Shown piece by piece: positions 26,392 through 34,900 of a stretch of DNA of 64,000 nucleotides (positions within the stretch are counted from its first letter, which is position 1; each line of letters starts with the position of its first letter). The DNA comes from Allocatelliglobosispora scoriae (lineage in GTDB: Bacteria > Actinomycetota > Actinomycetes > Mycobacteriales > Micromonosporaceae). The stretch spans positions 2,976,001 through 3,040,000 of the forward strand of contig NZ_JACHMN010000003.1 in NCBI RefSeq assembly GCF_014204945.1, given 5' to 3'. The position numbers and the translations under genes are program-made. Below the pieces are notes generated by a model. That model was given only the letters and a program-made list of their open reading frames with translations, searched no databases and was not told the DNA's origin.

Positions 26392-29300
26392 CTATCTTCC
26401 GATGTGGATGAACGGCACCCACCGGCTCGGTCGGTCGGGTGCCTCGTCGCGCACCATCAGCATCGCCTCGCGCAGGGCGCCCGCGCTGCGGTCGGCCACG
26501 AGCTCGCCGTCGACGACGATCGCCGAGTAGAGCCGCTCGGTCACCCGGGCCGCCACGGCGTCCCAGACCGTCCACAGTGTCGCGACGACCTGCCGCCAGC
26601 CGGCGTGGTGCAGCGCGGCGGCGAGGCTGACCGCCTCGTCGGGCACGGTGATGCCGCCGGTCGCGGTCATGCAGGCCGACATGACGACCAGCTCGCCGTG
26701 AGCGTGGTCGGCGGTGATGTCGGTGACGGCGATCATGCCGTCGGCGAGCATCAGCCCGCCCAGCGACGGACGGCCCAGGACCTGGATTCCGTGGCAGCTG
26801 AAGTGGGCGTGGTCGTGCTCGGCGAGGTCGGCGAGCACGCCGGTACGGGTGGCGGCCGGTCCGACCCGGGTCGTCAGCAGCTCCGGCGGGACCACACCGC
26901 TGATCCACTTCTGCTCGCGGGCGGCGCCGCGGAGATCCGGGAGGCCTTCGGTACGCGGCATCCCGACGAACATCAACCGTCCTGATCTGCTCCCGGGGCT
27001 GCTCGACCGGGCCCGGATCAGCGCCTGCAGGGTCGGGACGGTGGAGCAGACCACCCGGTCGATCAGGGCGCGCCCGCTGCCGTCATGGTGCCCCGCACCA
27101 TGGAGGGGCAGCAGGGTCAGCGCACCGGTGGGGCACCACCACATCCGGCCGGGATCCCCGCCGATCGCCGTCAGGACGGGCTCGGCGATGACATCCCACA
27201 GCCAGACGAGCTGGTCGAGGAGCAGGGCGTCCAGCTCGGCCTGCGCCGACGGCTCCCCATCGGTGTCCTCCACCGCCTTCAGCGCGGCCAGGTAGGCGTT
27301 GGCCCGCTCGATGCTCTCGTCGTGGGTGAGCCCGGGCAGGCGTACCACCGTGAGTGTGCCGGCGGCGACGACGAGCGCGTCGCACCGCCAGTGGCTCACG
27401 TTGACGACCGCCACCGGGCCGTCGCGTCCGGCGGCCAGCAGCTCCGCGGCGGTCGGGGGAGCCATGAACGAGCCGAACCCCGGCAGCGACCGGACCCGCG
27501 CCACCAGCTCGGCCCACCGGAGCATCAGCGCGATGCGCTGGTCGGCGTTGAACGGCACGCCGGCGGGGGTGGTCAGGTCGGCGTCCGGGCGTACCTCGTC
27601 GAGGTGCCGCCGGGTCAGTTCGAGCTCGTCGGCGATGTCCGGGTGCGCCGCCCGCAGCGTCGACAGGTCCGAGCGGGCGCTGAGCATCTGCCGCCAGATC
27701 ACCGCCCGGCCGTGCTCGACGAGTTCGAGGGCCCGGCGCGGGTCGCCGAGGTTCAGCGCGCAGGCGGCGGCATCCATCGCCAGCCCGAGGTTCCCGTCCA
27801 GCGCGAGCTCGCCGTCGATGCGGGTCATGCCGTGCAGCGCGAGCCGGGGCAGCAGCTCGACGCCGCGGGCGTATGCGGTGGCGGCCTCCTCCCAGCGTCC
27901 GGCGAGCGCTGATTGCCGGCCCAGCCGACGGCTGGCGATGAGCCGGCTCTCGGCCGGTGCCGTCTCGCAGGCGGCCGCGCGCCGGAGGAGCTCGATCGCC
28001 TCCTGCTGTTCGTTGCCGGTCGGCTGATCGGGCCACAGGAGCGCGCGGGCGAGCCGCGACGCGACCCCGGCCCAGGCGGGGTCGGCTTCGGCGGTGGTGT
28101 CGACCGCCCGCCGCAGCACCGCCACCGCACGGTTGCGGTCGGCGATGCCGCCGTGGCCGTCGGCGCGGAGCAGCAGTGCGTGACCCAACTGGCCGAGGGC
28201 TTCCGGTCGCGCCATGGTGCCCAGGTGCGGCGCGTGCACCGCCGCCTCGATCAAGGGGATGGCGGCTTCGAGGTCGGCGACATCTCCGGTGCTCTCGTAT
28301 CGGCCGATCAGGCGTGCTCCCCGGTTCAACTGCAACGCCTGGAGCAGGAAGTGCGCGGGCGGGCACTCCCGCAGGGCCTGCTCGGACGCCGCGAACGCCC
28401 GCTCCTGATCGGCCGGGTCGGCCAGGGCGTCGAACCGGGCATTCAGGACCTCGGCGAGCGCGCCGAGGGCGCTGGCCCGGATCCTCGGCTCCCGCACGAT
28501 GGCGAGTGCCTGCTTGCAGACGTCGATCCCCTCTTCGAGGTCGGCCGTCGTGCCCAGGCGATAGAAGCGGACCAGCAGCATCAGCGCGAGGTTGGGCAGC
28601 CGCGAGGCGGCGTCGAGCCCGTCCGCCATGGGCAGCTCGTTGGCTCGGCGGTGCCGGTCGATCGCCGCGTGCAGGTCGGCGAGGTCGCCGCGCACGGCGA
28701 ACCGGCCGTACAGGGCGTCGGCCAGGTTCGCCAGCGCCTTGACGGTGTCCGGGAGCAGCCGCTCCGCCGCAAGCCCCGCCCGGACGGCCTCGTCGAGGTC
28801 GCCCGGATCGCCGAGCTCCAGGAAGCGCAGCCGCAGCGCGTTGGTCAGGTTGGTCAGGAACATCCCGCGGAAAGGGCTGGCTGCGGGGATCCCGGCCAGC
28901 CCTTGGCGGATGACGTCGACGGCCCGCTGGAGGTCGGCCACGTCCTGGCGGCCCTCATAGCGTTCCACCAGGTGAACGCCGAGATTGGACAGGTAGGTGG
29001 TCCTGTCGATCGGGTGCACGTCGCGCGCCGACGCCGCTCGCGCCGCGCATTCCACGGCCTCGTCGAGGTCGGCGTCGGCGCCGGTCAGCCGGTGGCGCAG
29101 GGCGAGTGACCGGCCGAGCACCGACCACGCCATCGGGTAGAGCGGCTCGCCGGCCGCGGTCAGGGGCCGGAGCAGTTCGATGGCGGTGTCGAGCTTCGCC
29201 GGGTCGTAGCCCTGCTCGCATCGCAGGAGCCGGAGGTGGGCCAGCAGGACCCTGGCGCCGATCGCCTGTGTCGGCGAGTGCTGCTCGAAGTAGGCGAACG

Positions 29301-29919
29301 ATTCGGTGACCGCCGCCTCGGCCTCGGCGAGGTCACCGGGTGTGGCGACCCCGGTCTGGGCGCGCATGCTCAGCGCGAGGCCGAGAACGCTGCGCGCGAA
29401 GGCTCCGGTGTCGCTGTCCGGCCGGGTGATCACCACCGCCATCCGGGCTACCCCGGCGGCGGTCGTCAGCGCCGATCCGTCGTACCCCCCGATGGCGATC
29501 TTCTGGTAGCGCCAGGCCGCACGTGCCCACCCGCCGGGGCCGGTGTGCGCCATGACCGCGGTCACCAGCGGCCGCAGCCCGTCGGGGAGATCCGGGCGGA
29601 ACGGCGGAAGGACGAGGACGTAGAGGGCTGCGGCGAGGTGGAGGTCGCGCTCCTGGTGCCGGAATCCGGCGAGGTGGCGGTGCCAGTGCAGGTCGGCGAG
29701 GGCGGTCACGGCGCGGACCAGGTCTTTGTCGGCGCGCAGGCGGACCAGGCGGGTGATCCCGCCCGCCACCACCAGCGGCTGGAGGATGCCGAGCAGGGCC
29801 GCCGCCTCGCCCTCCGCGTCGGCGCCCCCGATGACCGCCGGGTCGCCGGTCGACCGGTGTTCGCCCAGGCGGGCCGTGATGGCGGCGGTCAGCCGGTCGC
29901 GCTCTGCCGCGTCGGTCAC
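26392..29919 (-). CDS. TPR protein with C-terminal CHAT (caspase-like) protease domain
   Basis: An 1175-aa protein. About 800 residues of TPR-like helices (repeats such as LDEAVECAARAASARDV, YLSNLGVHLVERYEG, LDEAVRAGLAAERLLPD, LRRAVDTTAEADPAW) precede a CHAT domain. Protease residues are visible: His in HDHAHFSCHG near 1030 and Cys in ELVVMSACMT near 1080, followed by AVSLAAALHHAGWRQVVATLW. CHAT-TPR proteases act in bacterial immunity, for example gasdermin activation and Craspase-type complexes. GTG 29919 was chosen for its GGAAGGAAG site; ATG 29940 is the alternative. The only close partner is the small membrane protein downstream; no gasdermin was recognised. Confidence 0.88.
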   Translation of the reverse strand: MTDAAERDRLTAAITARLGEHRSTGDPAVIGGADAEGEAAALLGILQPLVVAGGITRLVRLRADKDLVRAVTALADLHWHRHLAGFRHQERDLHLAAALYVLVLPPFRPDLPDGLRPLVTAVMAHTGPGGWARAAWRYQKIAIGGYDGSALTTAAGVARMAVVITRPDSDTGAFARSVLGLALSMRAQTGVATPGDLAEAEAAVTESFAYFEQHSPTQAIGARVLLAHLRLLRCEQGYDPAKLDTAIELLRPLTAAGEPLYPMAWSVLGRSLALRHRLTGADADLDEAVECAARAASARDVHPIDRTTYLSNLGVHLVERYEGRQDVADLQRAVDVIRQGLAGIPAASPFRGMFLTNLTNALRLRFLELGDPGDLDEAVRAGLAAERLLPDTVKALANLADALYGRFAVRGDLADLHAAIDRHRRANELPMADGLDAASRLPNLALMLLVRFYRLGTTADLEEGIDVCKQALAIVREPRIRASALGALAEVLNARFDALADPADQERAFAASEQALRECPPAHFLLQALQLNRGARLIGRYESTGDVADLEAAIPLIEAAVHAPHLGTMARPEALGQLGHALLLRADGHGGIADRNRAVAVLRRAVDTTAEADPAWAGVASRLARALLWPDQPTGNEQQEAIELLRRAAACETAPAESRLIASRRLGRQSALAGRWEEAATAYARGVELLPRLALHGMTRIDGELALDGNLGLAMDAAACALNLGDPRRALELVEHGRAVIWRQMLSARSDLSTLRAAHPDIADELELTRRHLDEVRPDADLTTPAGVPFNADQRIALMLRWAELVARVRSLPGFGSFMAPPTAAELLAAGRDGPVAVVNVSHWRCDALVVAAGTLTVVRLPGLTHDESIERANAYLAALKAVEDTDGEPSAQAELDALLLDQLVWLWDVIAEPVLTAIGGDPGRMWWCPTGALTLLPLHGAGHHDGSGRALIDRVVCSTVPTLQALIRARSSSPGSRSGRLMFVGMPRTEGLPDLRGAAREQKWISGVVPPELLTTRVGPAATRTGVLADLAEHDHAHFSCHGIQVLGRPSLGGLMLADGMIAVTDITADHAHGELVVMSACMTATGGITVPDEAVSLAAALHHAGWRQVVATLWTVWDAVAARVTERLYSAIVVDGELVADRSAGALREAMLMVRDEAPDRPSRWVPFIHIGR

Positions 29920-30054
29920 CTGAGCCTGCTTCCTTCCCATGCCTCACCGCTGACGGACGAAGGCTCTCACGCTTGGCGGACGGCGGCGCCGCGCCGTGTC
30001 CAACGGTGTCCAACACCATCCGCAGTACGGGCGGCTGGGGCAGATCATGCACGC

Positions 30055-30813
30055 ATGGAGAACACCACCCGTACCGGAACCGGCCGCCAACGCCCAGCGG
30101 CAGCGAAGCTGCTGGGCGTTCTCGTGCTCATCGTCGGCATGCTGGCCGCCGCTCCCACCCCCGCGTCCGCCGCGGCACCATGCACCGTGGACTACCGGGT
30201 CATGTCCTACTGGGGCACCGGCTTCCAGTCGCAGCTCGTCTTCAGCCCCGGAACCGCGGTGACCTCGTGGTCCGTCTCGTTCGACGTAGCCGACCAGCAG
30301 GTCGTCGCGTTCGCCATGTACGGCGGCTTCACCCAGACCGGCCGCCACGTCACCGTGTCCAACGCGTCGTTCAACGGCGCGATCCCGGCCGGCGGCTCGA
30401 TCACCCTCGGCATCGGCGTCCACACGAACCCGACGCTGACGAACGTGCCGGTGGCGTCGTTCGTCTACAACGGACAGACCTGCGTCTACACCCCGCAGCC
30501 CTACCTGATCGCGACGCCGGCGCGGCCCGACGTGCCCGAGGGCGGCACGGCCACCGCCACCGTCCGGCTCAGCCGCGCGCCCGCGGTGAACATCACCGTG
30601 ACGGTGGGGAGCGGCTCGGTGGTGACCGCGTCGCCCGCCTCGCTGGTCTTCACGCCGAGCACCTGGAACACGCCGCAGGCGATCACCCTGCGGTCTCCCG
30701 TGGACGGCGATGCCGTCGGCCAGGACCAGTACCTCGGCCTCAACCAGCAGAACTACACCGTCCCGATGTATGTGTCCACGGCCGTCCTGGCCCACCAGGT
30801 CGACAACGGCTGA
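30055..30813 (+). CDS. Secreted CBM2-type carbohydrate-binding protein with Calx-beta-like C-terminus
   Basis: A 252-aa protein: signal peptide 1-40 (AAKLLGVLVLIVGMLAAAPT); a CBM2-type cellulose-binding module (CTVDYRVMSYWGTGFQSQL to VYNGQTCVYTP) with the usual terminal Cys pair and exposed aromatics; then a second beta-sandwich (ARPDVPEGGTATATVRLSRA ... VVTASPASLVFTPSTW) resembling Calx-beta domains. No catalytic domain is present, so it may bind cellulose or chitin at the surface or help other enzymes. The Met was chosen for the signal peptide; no clear ribosome site precedes it. Confidence 0.75.
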   Translation: MENTTRTGTGRQRPAAAKLLGVLVLIVGMLAAAPTPASAAAPCTVDYRVMSYWGTGFQSQLVFSPGTAVTSWSVSFDVADQQVVAFAMYGGFTQTGRHVTVSNASFNGAIPAGGSITLGIGVHTNPTLTNVPVASFVYNGQTCVYTPQPYLIATPARPDVPEGGTATATVRLSRAPAVNITVTVGSGSVVTASPASLVFTPSTWNTPQAITLRSPVDGDAVGQDQYLGLNQQNYTVPMYVSTAVLAHQVDNG

Positions 30814-30844
30814 CCCGCGCCGCGGTCTCCCCCTGGCGCTAATT

Positions 30845-30861
30845 CCTACTCTGTGAGTAGG
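30845..30861. promoter_or_regulatory. CCTACTC-TGT-GAGTAGG palindrome upstream of the DUF1684 gene
   Basis: Perfect 7-bp arms, 3-bp spacer, followed by the AT-rich ATATATG. TACTC/GAGTA half sites recur at 33697-33756 beside other genes, so this is a likely shared operator. Confidence 0.55.
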
Positions 30862-30899
30862 ATATATGCCATCGACAGTGCTCACGCCCAGGGGGAGAC

Positions 30900-31730
30900 A
30901 TGACCACGGAGGTCCTCGCGAAAAGCCCGGTCGCCGCCGACGAGTTCGCCGAGCAGTGGCAGGCCTGGCATCGCAGCCACGAGACCCGCCGAGCCGACCC
31001 GCACGGATTCCTCGCCATCACCGGGATCCACTGGCTGGGTCCCGAGCCCCAGCGGTTCACCGACGCACCCGGCACCTGGACCGCGACCGACGACGACATC
31101 ACCGTGGTCCTCGACGACGGCGACGAGCTCGTCATCGACGGCGTCACCGTCCGCGGCGAGCACAGCTTCGGCGCGATCGCCGAGCGCGCCAGCGTCCACG
31201 CGCGCTGGCAGGCCGCGGTCATCGAGGTCGCACGCCGAGGGGGGTACGCCATCGTCCGCCCCCGCCACCCCGACAACCCGGTGCTGGCCGCGTACCGGGG
31301 AACGCCCGCGTACGAACCGGACCCGCGCTGGGCGGTCACCGGACGGTACGTTCCCTTCGCGGAGCCCCGCCCGACCACGGTCGGTTCGGTCGTCGACGAG
31401 CTGCACCACGTCTACCCCGCGCTCGGCCGCGTCGACTTCGCCGTCGACGGGCAGCCGCTGAGCCTCACGGTGTTCGAGGGCTACACGCCGGGCAGCCTGA
31501 CGATCCTGTTCACCGACGCGACCTCCGGCGTCACGACCTACGCGGCCAACCGGTCCCTGCAGCTCGGCCCGCCCGACGAGGACGGCACGGTGACCGTGGA
31601 CTTCAACCGGGCCACCAACCTGCCGTGCGCCTACACCGACCACGCGACCTGCCCGCTGCCGCCCGCCGAGAACCGGCTCGCGGTCGCCGTCGAGGCCGGT
31701 GAGCGGTACCCGTACGAGACCGCGGTGTGA
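30900..31730 (+). CDS. DUF1684-family protein
   Basis: A 276-aa soluble protein of the DUF1684 family: WQAWHRSHETRRADPHGFLAITGIHWL near 20-45, VDFAVDGQPLSLTVFEGY near 180, FTDATSGVTTYAANRSLQL, and the conserved FNRATNLPCAYTDHATCPLPPAENRL near 240. The fold and function are unknown; the conserved D-x-N-x-A-x-N-P-C-A-Y region looks like an active site. Ribosome site GGGGGAG lies 6 nt upstream. A palindrome just before suggests regulation. Confidence 0.88.
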   Translation: MTTEVLAKSPVAADEFAEQWQAWHRSHETRRADPHGFLAITGIHWLGPEPQRFTDAPGTWTATDDDITVVLDDGDELVIDGVTVRGEHSFGAIAERASVHARWQAAVIEVARRGGYAIVRPRHPDNPVLAAYRGTPAYEPDPRWAVTGRYVPFAEPRPTTVGSVVDELHHVYPALGRVDFAVDGQPLSLTVFEGYTPGSLTILFTDATSGVTTYAANRSLQLGPPDEDGTVTVDFNRATNLPCAYTDHATCPLPPAENRLAVAVEAGERYPYETAV

Positions 31731-31743
31731 CGAATGCGTTGCG

Positions 31744-31781
31744 AGCCGGTGCGCAGCGGATCGCTCCGCCGCGCACCGGCT
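31744..31781. terminator. Bidirectional terminator between convergent genes
   Basis: AGCCGGTGCGC pairs perfectly with GCGCACCGGCT (31744-31754, 31771-31781); the interior adds GCGGA/TCCGC, so the whole 38 bp can fold as one long hairpin. Confidence 0.65.
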
Positions 31782-31791
31782 TCGCGCTTCC

Positions 31792-33597
31792 CTAGGGCGA
31801 GTCGGGCTCGTCGGTCACCTCGACCTCCTGATAGTCGACCTTCTTGCGAGTCGCACGCGGCGTGGTCGTCCGCGGTCGGGCGATGTCCTCCCGGTCCCGA
31901 TCGCTGAGCTTCACCTTCTCGTCGTCGTCATCGAGTTTCAGCCCGCCGACCATCCCCAGCTTCTTGCGGGGCTCACCGAGCTCGACGAATCCGGCCAGCC
32001 CGGCGAACAGCTCCGGGCTGTCCGGATTGAGGTCGCCCGCGGCGAGGGCGACGGCGAGCGAACTCTGCGTCGCGAACTCCGCCGCGGCGACGCAGTTCGG
32101 CCAGGCGAGCTCGACGCTCATCAGGTGGGTGCGCAGGATGTGGGCCATCCGGATCCGGGGCGACGCGTTGGACCCGGGGGTGGCGGGGTTGCGGCCGACG
32201 CCGACGATCGGTCGCGTCGCCTGCGCGACGCCGGGCAGGTTCAGCATCCCCCACAGCGCGTTGAGCAGAGCGTCGGACGACCAGGGGTCGGTGTTCTCCT
32301 CCGTGTCCTCCAACCGCTTGCGGTGCTTCCCCTCGGCGGCGGGGCTGGCCGGTGCGCCATGCGCGATCGCCACCAGCGGCAGCGCGTTGCGCGCCGCCAG
32401 ATAGGCCGCGGCCAGCCGGCACACGCACCGGTGGACCTCGGCGTCGGTGCCGGCCTGCTGGAGGGAGAGCTCCGCCTCGACGAGGCGGTCCCAGGCGATC
32501 GCGAAGATCTCCTTGGGATCGTCCTGGCGCGACAGCGCCGGGCGGCCGTCCACGATCCCCGGCAGTGCCGGCAGCGTCCGCAGGGTCGCGGTCAGAGCGA
32601 GCAGGAAGGTACGCGCGTTGCGGATCGTCCGGTCGTGGATCGCCCGCCGCAGCTGGGACTCGAAGACCACGTGTGCGGTGAGGTGGTGGCCCTGCTCGTT
32701 GAGGAGCGTCGTGCCCCGGCCGCTGATGGAGACCCCGGTGACCAGGGTGTTCGGCAGCATCGTGATCGCGACCAGGGGCTCCTGGAGCGGTGTGCTCCAG
32801 CCGAGCGGTGCGAGCGCGGGCATCCCGTTCGTGGCCGGGGCGGCGCCCCAGTTGGTCGGCCAGGCGATGTCCGGGTCGGTCCCGTCGTTCAGGGTGGCGA
32901 GGTGCTCGTTGATCAGGGCGGGTTCTTCCAGGCCGGATACGTGGTAGGCGACCGGGTAAGCGACACTGATCATCCGCAGGTGCCGCAGTACCATCCGGGT
33001 CACGGCATCCGGGCGTGCGCCGGTCGCCGTGCCGGGGGCGTCGGCCACGGCGCCCGTACCCCCGATGAACTTCAACGCCCGCGGGTCGAGCAGACCCCAG
33101 ATCCACCGCCGCACGTCCGCGACGTCCTGGACCGCGCCGGTCTCGGTGGCCCGGAGTCCGGACAGGGGCCGTGCCTCGCCACCACCGGTGGCCTGCCCGC
33201 GGTCGATCCAGACGCTGGCGAGCGGCGCGTAGTTGCAGGCGCTCAGGTAGGCCGCGATCGCGTTCTCGAGCTGCCCCGGTGCGGGGATCAGGGCGATCGC
33301 CGCGCGGCAGCGGTCACCGGCGCCGTTGAAGTAGGCGAGCCGGTCCCCGGCGAGCCGGGCGCGCTCCGCGGCGGAGTGCACGGCGTTGATGAGGGTGGTC
33401 AGCCGGCCCGCTGCGACGGTGGGCGTCACGCCGATGACGGTGCGGCGGACGATGTCGCCGAACACTCCCCACGCCGTGCTGTGGTTGCCCTCCCCGGCGT
33501 AGGGGCGGGGGTAGGGTCGGCCGTGGACCTCGACCCGGGTGATCAGGCCGCCTTCCAGGGTCACCGCGACCGTCGGATCGTTTCGTACGGGCTGCAT
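31792..33597 (-). CDS. Unrecognised 601-aa protein
   Basis: I do not recognise this family. The start MQPVRNDPTV (33597) has AAGGAG 9 nt upstream. The N-terminus carries a compact conserved-looking stretch, GRPYPRPYAGEGNHSTAWGV (near 35-55), with the G-x-H-S/T-x-AW pattern that appears in actinobacterial proteins of unknown function. The middle is long, mostly helical and Ala/Leu rich without membrane segments. The C-terminus is highly charged (KLDDDDEKVKLSDRDREDI then RPRTTTPRATRKK), probably disordered. It is divergent from a small membrane protein with TACTC/GAGTA palindromes between. Confidence 0.75.
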   Translation of the reverse strand: MQPVRNDPTVAVTLEGGLITRVEVHGRPYPRPYAGEGNHSTAWGVFGDIVRRTVIGVTPTVAAGRLTTLINAVHSAAERARLAGDRLAYFNGAGDRCRAAIALIPAPGQLENAIAAYLSACNYAPLASVWIDRGQATGGGEARPLSGLRATETGAVQDVADVRRWIWGLLDPRALKFIGGTGAVADAPGTATGARPDAVTRMVLRHLRMISVAYPVAYHVSGLEEPALINEHLATLNDGTDPDIAWPTNWGAAPATNGMPALAPLGWSTPLQEPLVAITMLPNTLVTGVSISGRGTTLLNEQGHHLTAHVVFESQLRRAIHDRTIRNARTFLLALTATLRTLPALPGIVDGRPALSRQDDPKEIFAIAWDRLVEAELSLQQAGTDAEVHRCVCRLAAAYLAARNALPLVAIAHGAPASPAAEGKHRKRLEDTEENTDPWSSDALLNALWGMLNLPGVAQATRPIVGVGRNPATPGSNASPRIRMAHILRTHLMSVELAWPNCVAAAEFATQSSLAVALAAGDLNPDSPELFAGLAGFVELGEPRKKLGMVGGLKLDDDDEKVKLSDRDREDIARPRTTTPRATRKKVDYQEVEVTDEPDSP

Positions 33598-33696
33598 CGG
33601 CTCGGGCTCCTTCGCGTCGTCACACGGCCACCCCGTGTGCGTTGACGAGTTATCCGTCGCCGCACCTGATACGCGCTGTCGCGCACCTGTCACCCG

Positions 33697-33756
33697 TACT
33701 CCTGAGTAGGCGCATGATCCGGTGAGTATCCGTACTCATCCGGGGTATTCGATGGA
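33697..33756. promoter_or_regulatory. Cluster of TACTC/GAGTA inverted repeats
   Basis: TACTC-CT-GAGTA (33697-33708), TGAGTA-TCCG-TACTCA (33723-33738) and a single TACTC (33752-33756), between two divergent genes. They match the half site of the 30845 palindrome. Confidence 0.55.
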
Positions 33757-33772
33757 TGGGAATACTCGTGGC

Positions 33773-34171
33773 ATGACGAGGGACAGTGGGCCGATGAAGG
33801 CTGCGGCGGGTGTGGCGGGGCTGGTGGCGGCATCGGCGGCGGCGTGGTGGTGGTGGCTGGGGCGCGACACGCAGTACCAGACCGATCCGGTCACCGGCGT
33901 GACGAGCGGGCCGTACGAGGCCTGGCAGGTGATCGGTTTCGTGGCCAGCCTCGCCGTGGTGGCGGCGGTCGGGGGCCTGCTCCTGCGGCCCTGGCTGGTG
34001 GTCGCGGCGATGACCCTGACGGTGACGGCGGCGTGGTCGGCGCAGGCCGGCTCGGATGAGTCGGGCCTGTGGGTGGTGGGTGCGGCGATGGTCTTCGTCG
34101 GGACGGCCGTCGGCACCGCCGTGGTCGCCTTCGGGGCCGGCTTCCTGCGGAGGCGAACACCCCGTTCCTGA
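33773..34171 (+). CDS. Small four-helix membrane protein of unknown function
   Basis: A 132-aa protein with four hydrophobic segments: AAAGVAGLVAASAAAWWWWL, WQVIGFVASLAVVAAVGGLL, RPWLVVAAMTLTVTAAWSA and LWVVGAAMVFVGTAVGTAVV, and a basic tail (RRRTPRS). The start is uncertain among in-frame codons at 33722, 33752 and 33773; no good ribosome site was seen. No family recognised. Confidence 0.6.
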   Translation: MTRDSGPMKAAAGVAGLVAASAAAWWWWLGRDTQYQTDPVTGVTSGPYEAWQVIGFVASLAVVAAVGGLLLRPWLVVAAMTLTVTAAWSAQAGSDESGLWVVGAAMVFVGTAVGTAVVAFGAGFLRRRTPRS

Positions 34172-34218
34172 TCGCCCGGCCGGCGCGGATGGGAGAGCGG
34201 GCCCGGTACTGTCGGCGC

Positions 34219-34824
34219 ATGCGCCTGATGTCTTGTGTCGCGTGTGGACGCCCTGTCCTCGACCTGCCCGGTCAGACCGTCATGCTGGAGCCGTATGCGG
34301 CGGTTGCGGGCGTGCCGCCGGTGAGCACCGCGGGTGCGTGGCATCTGAGCTGTCTGGCGTCGGACCCGGCAGCCGAGCAGTGGGGACACGCCCACGTGCA
34401 CAGTGTCGTGCAGGTGCGCCGGTTCGACCTGATCGCCAGGGTTCCGGAGTGGGCGGTGGTGGAGAACCCGCGTACCGGTGACCGGTTGGCGCTGGGCCGG
34501 CTCGGCGCGATCGTGGCGTTGCGCGGACGCGGAATCACCACGGCACCGGCCGGGTTGCGGGTGACCGTGTCCGAGTACTGGCTGGAGTGGGACCAGCCGG
34601 TCATCGCCCGCATCCAGGCCGAACTCCGCAGCTCCGGCGCCGCCGCCGTGCTGGACGTGGCCGACCTCCTCGGCATCCGCGACCGCCTCACCAGCCCTCA
34701 CACACTCGCCGACAGCGCCTTCCGGGCCGACTCGGAGCTCATCGAGGAGTGGACGCCGACAGCGGTGGGGGCGGCACTCGACATCGCCGTGGCGCTCCCG
34801 CCTGAGCTGCACCCGCTGCTGTAG
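34219..34824 (+). CDS. Protein with an N-terminal Cys/His zinc-knuckle-like motif, function unknown
   Basis: A 201-aa protein beginning MRLMSCVACGRPVLDLPG, then STAGAWHLSCLAS: C-x2-C and H-x3-C spaced like a treble-clef zinc site. The rest is mixed alpha/beta (VHSVVQVRRFDLIARVPEW, NPRTGDRLALGRLGAIVAL, YWLEWDQPVIARIQAEL). TACTGT lies 6 nt before ATG 34219, leaderless type. The frame upstream of this ATG overlaps the membrane protein gene and was discarded. No family recognised. Confidence 0.65.
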   Translation: MRLMSCVACGRPVLDLPGQTVMLEPYAAVAGVPPVSTAGAWHLSCLASDPAAEQWGHAHVHSVVQVRRFDLIARVPEWAVVENPRTGDRLALGRLGAIVALRGRGITTAPAGLRVTVSEYWLEWDQPVIARIQAELRSSGAAAVLDVADLLGIRDRLTSPHTLADSAFRADSELIEEWTPTAVGAALDIAVALPPELHPLL

Positions 34825-34853
34825 GGCGGAGCGTCCTGGGCGGAGGTTGCCTG

Positions 34854-34871
34854 CTGTATCGGCCGATACAG
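34854..34871. promoter_or_regulatory. 18-bp perfect palindrome before the AraC-type gene
   Basis: CTGTATCGGCCGATACAG, no mismatch, 30 bp before the ATG at 34901 and just upstream of a TAGGAT -10-like box. Confidence 0.6.
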
Positions 34872-34900
34872 GTCACCGGCGGCGGTAGGATCACTGGACG

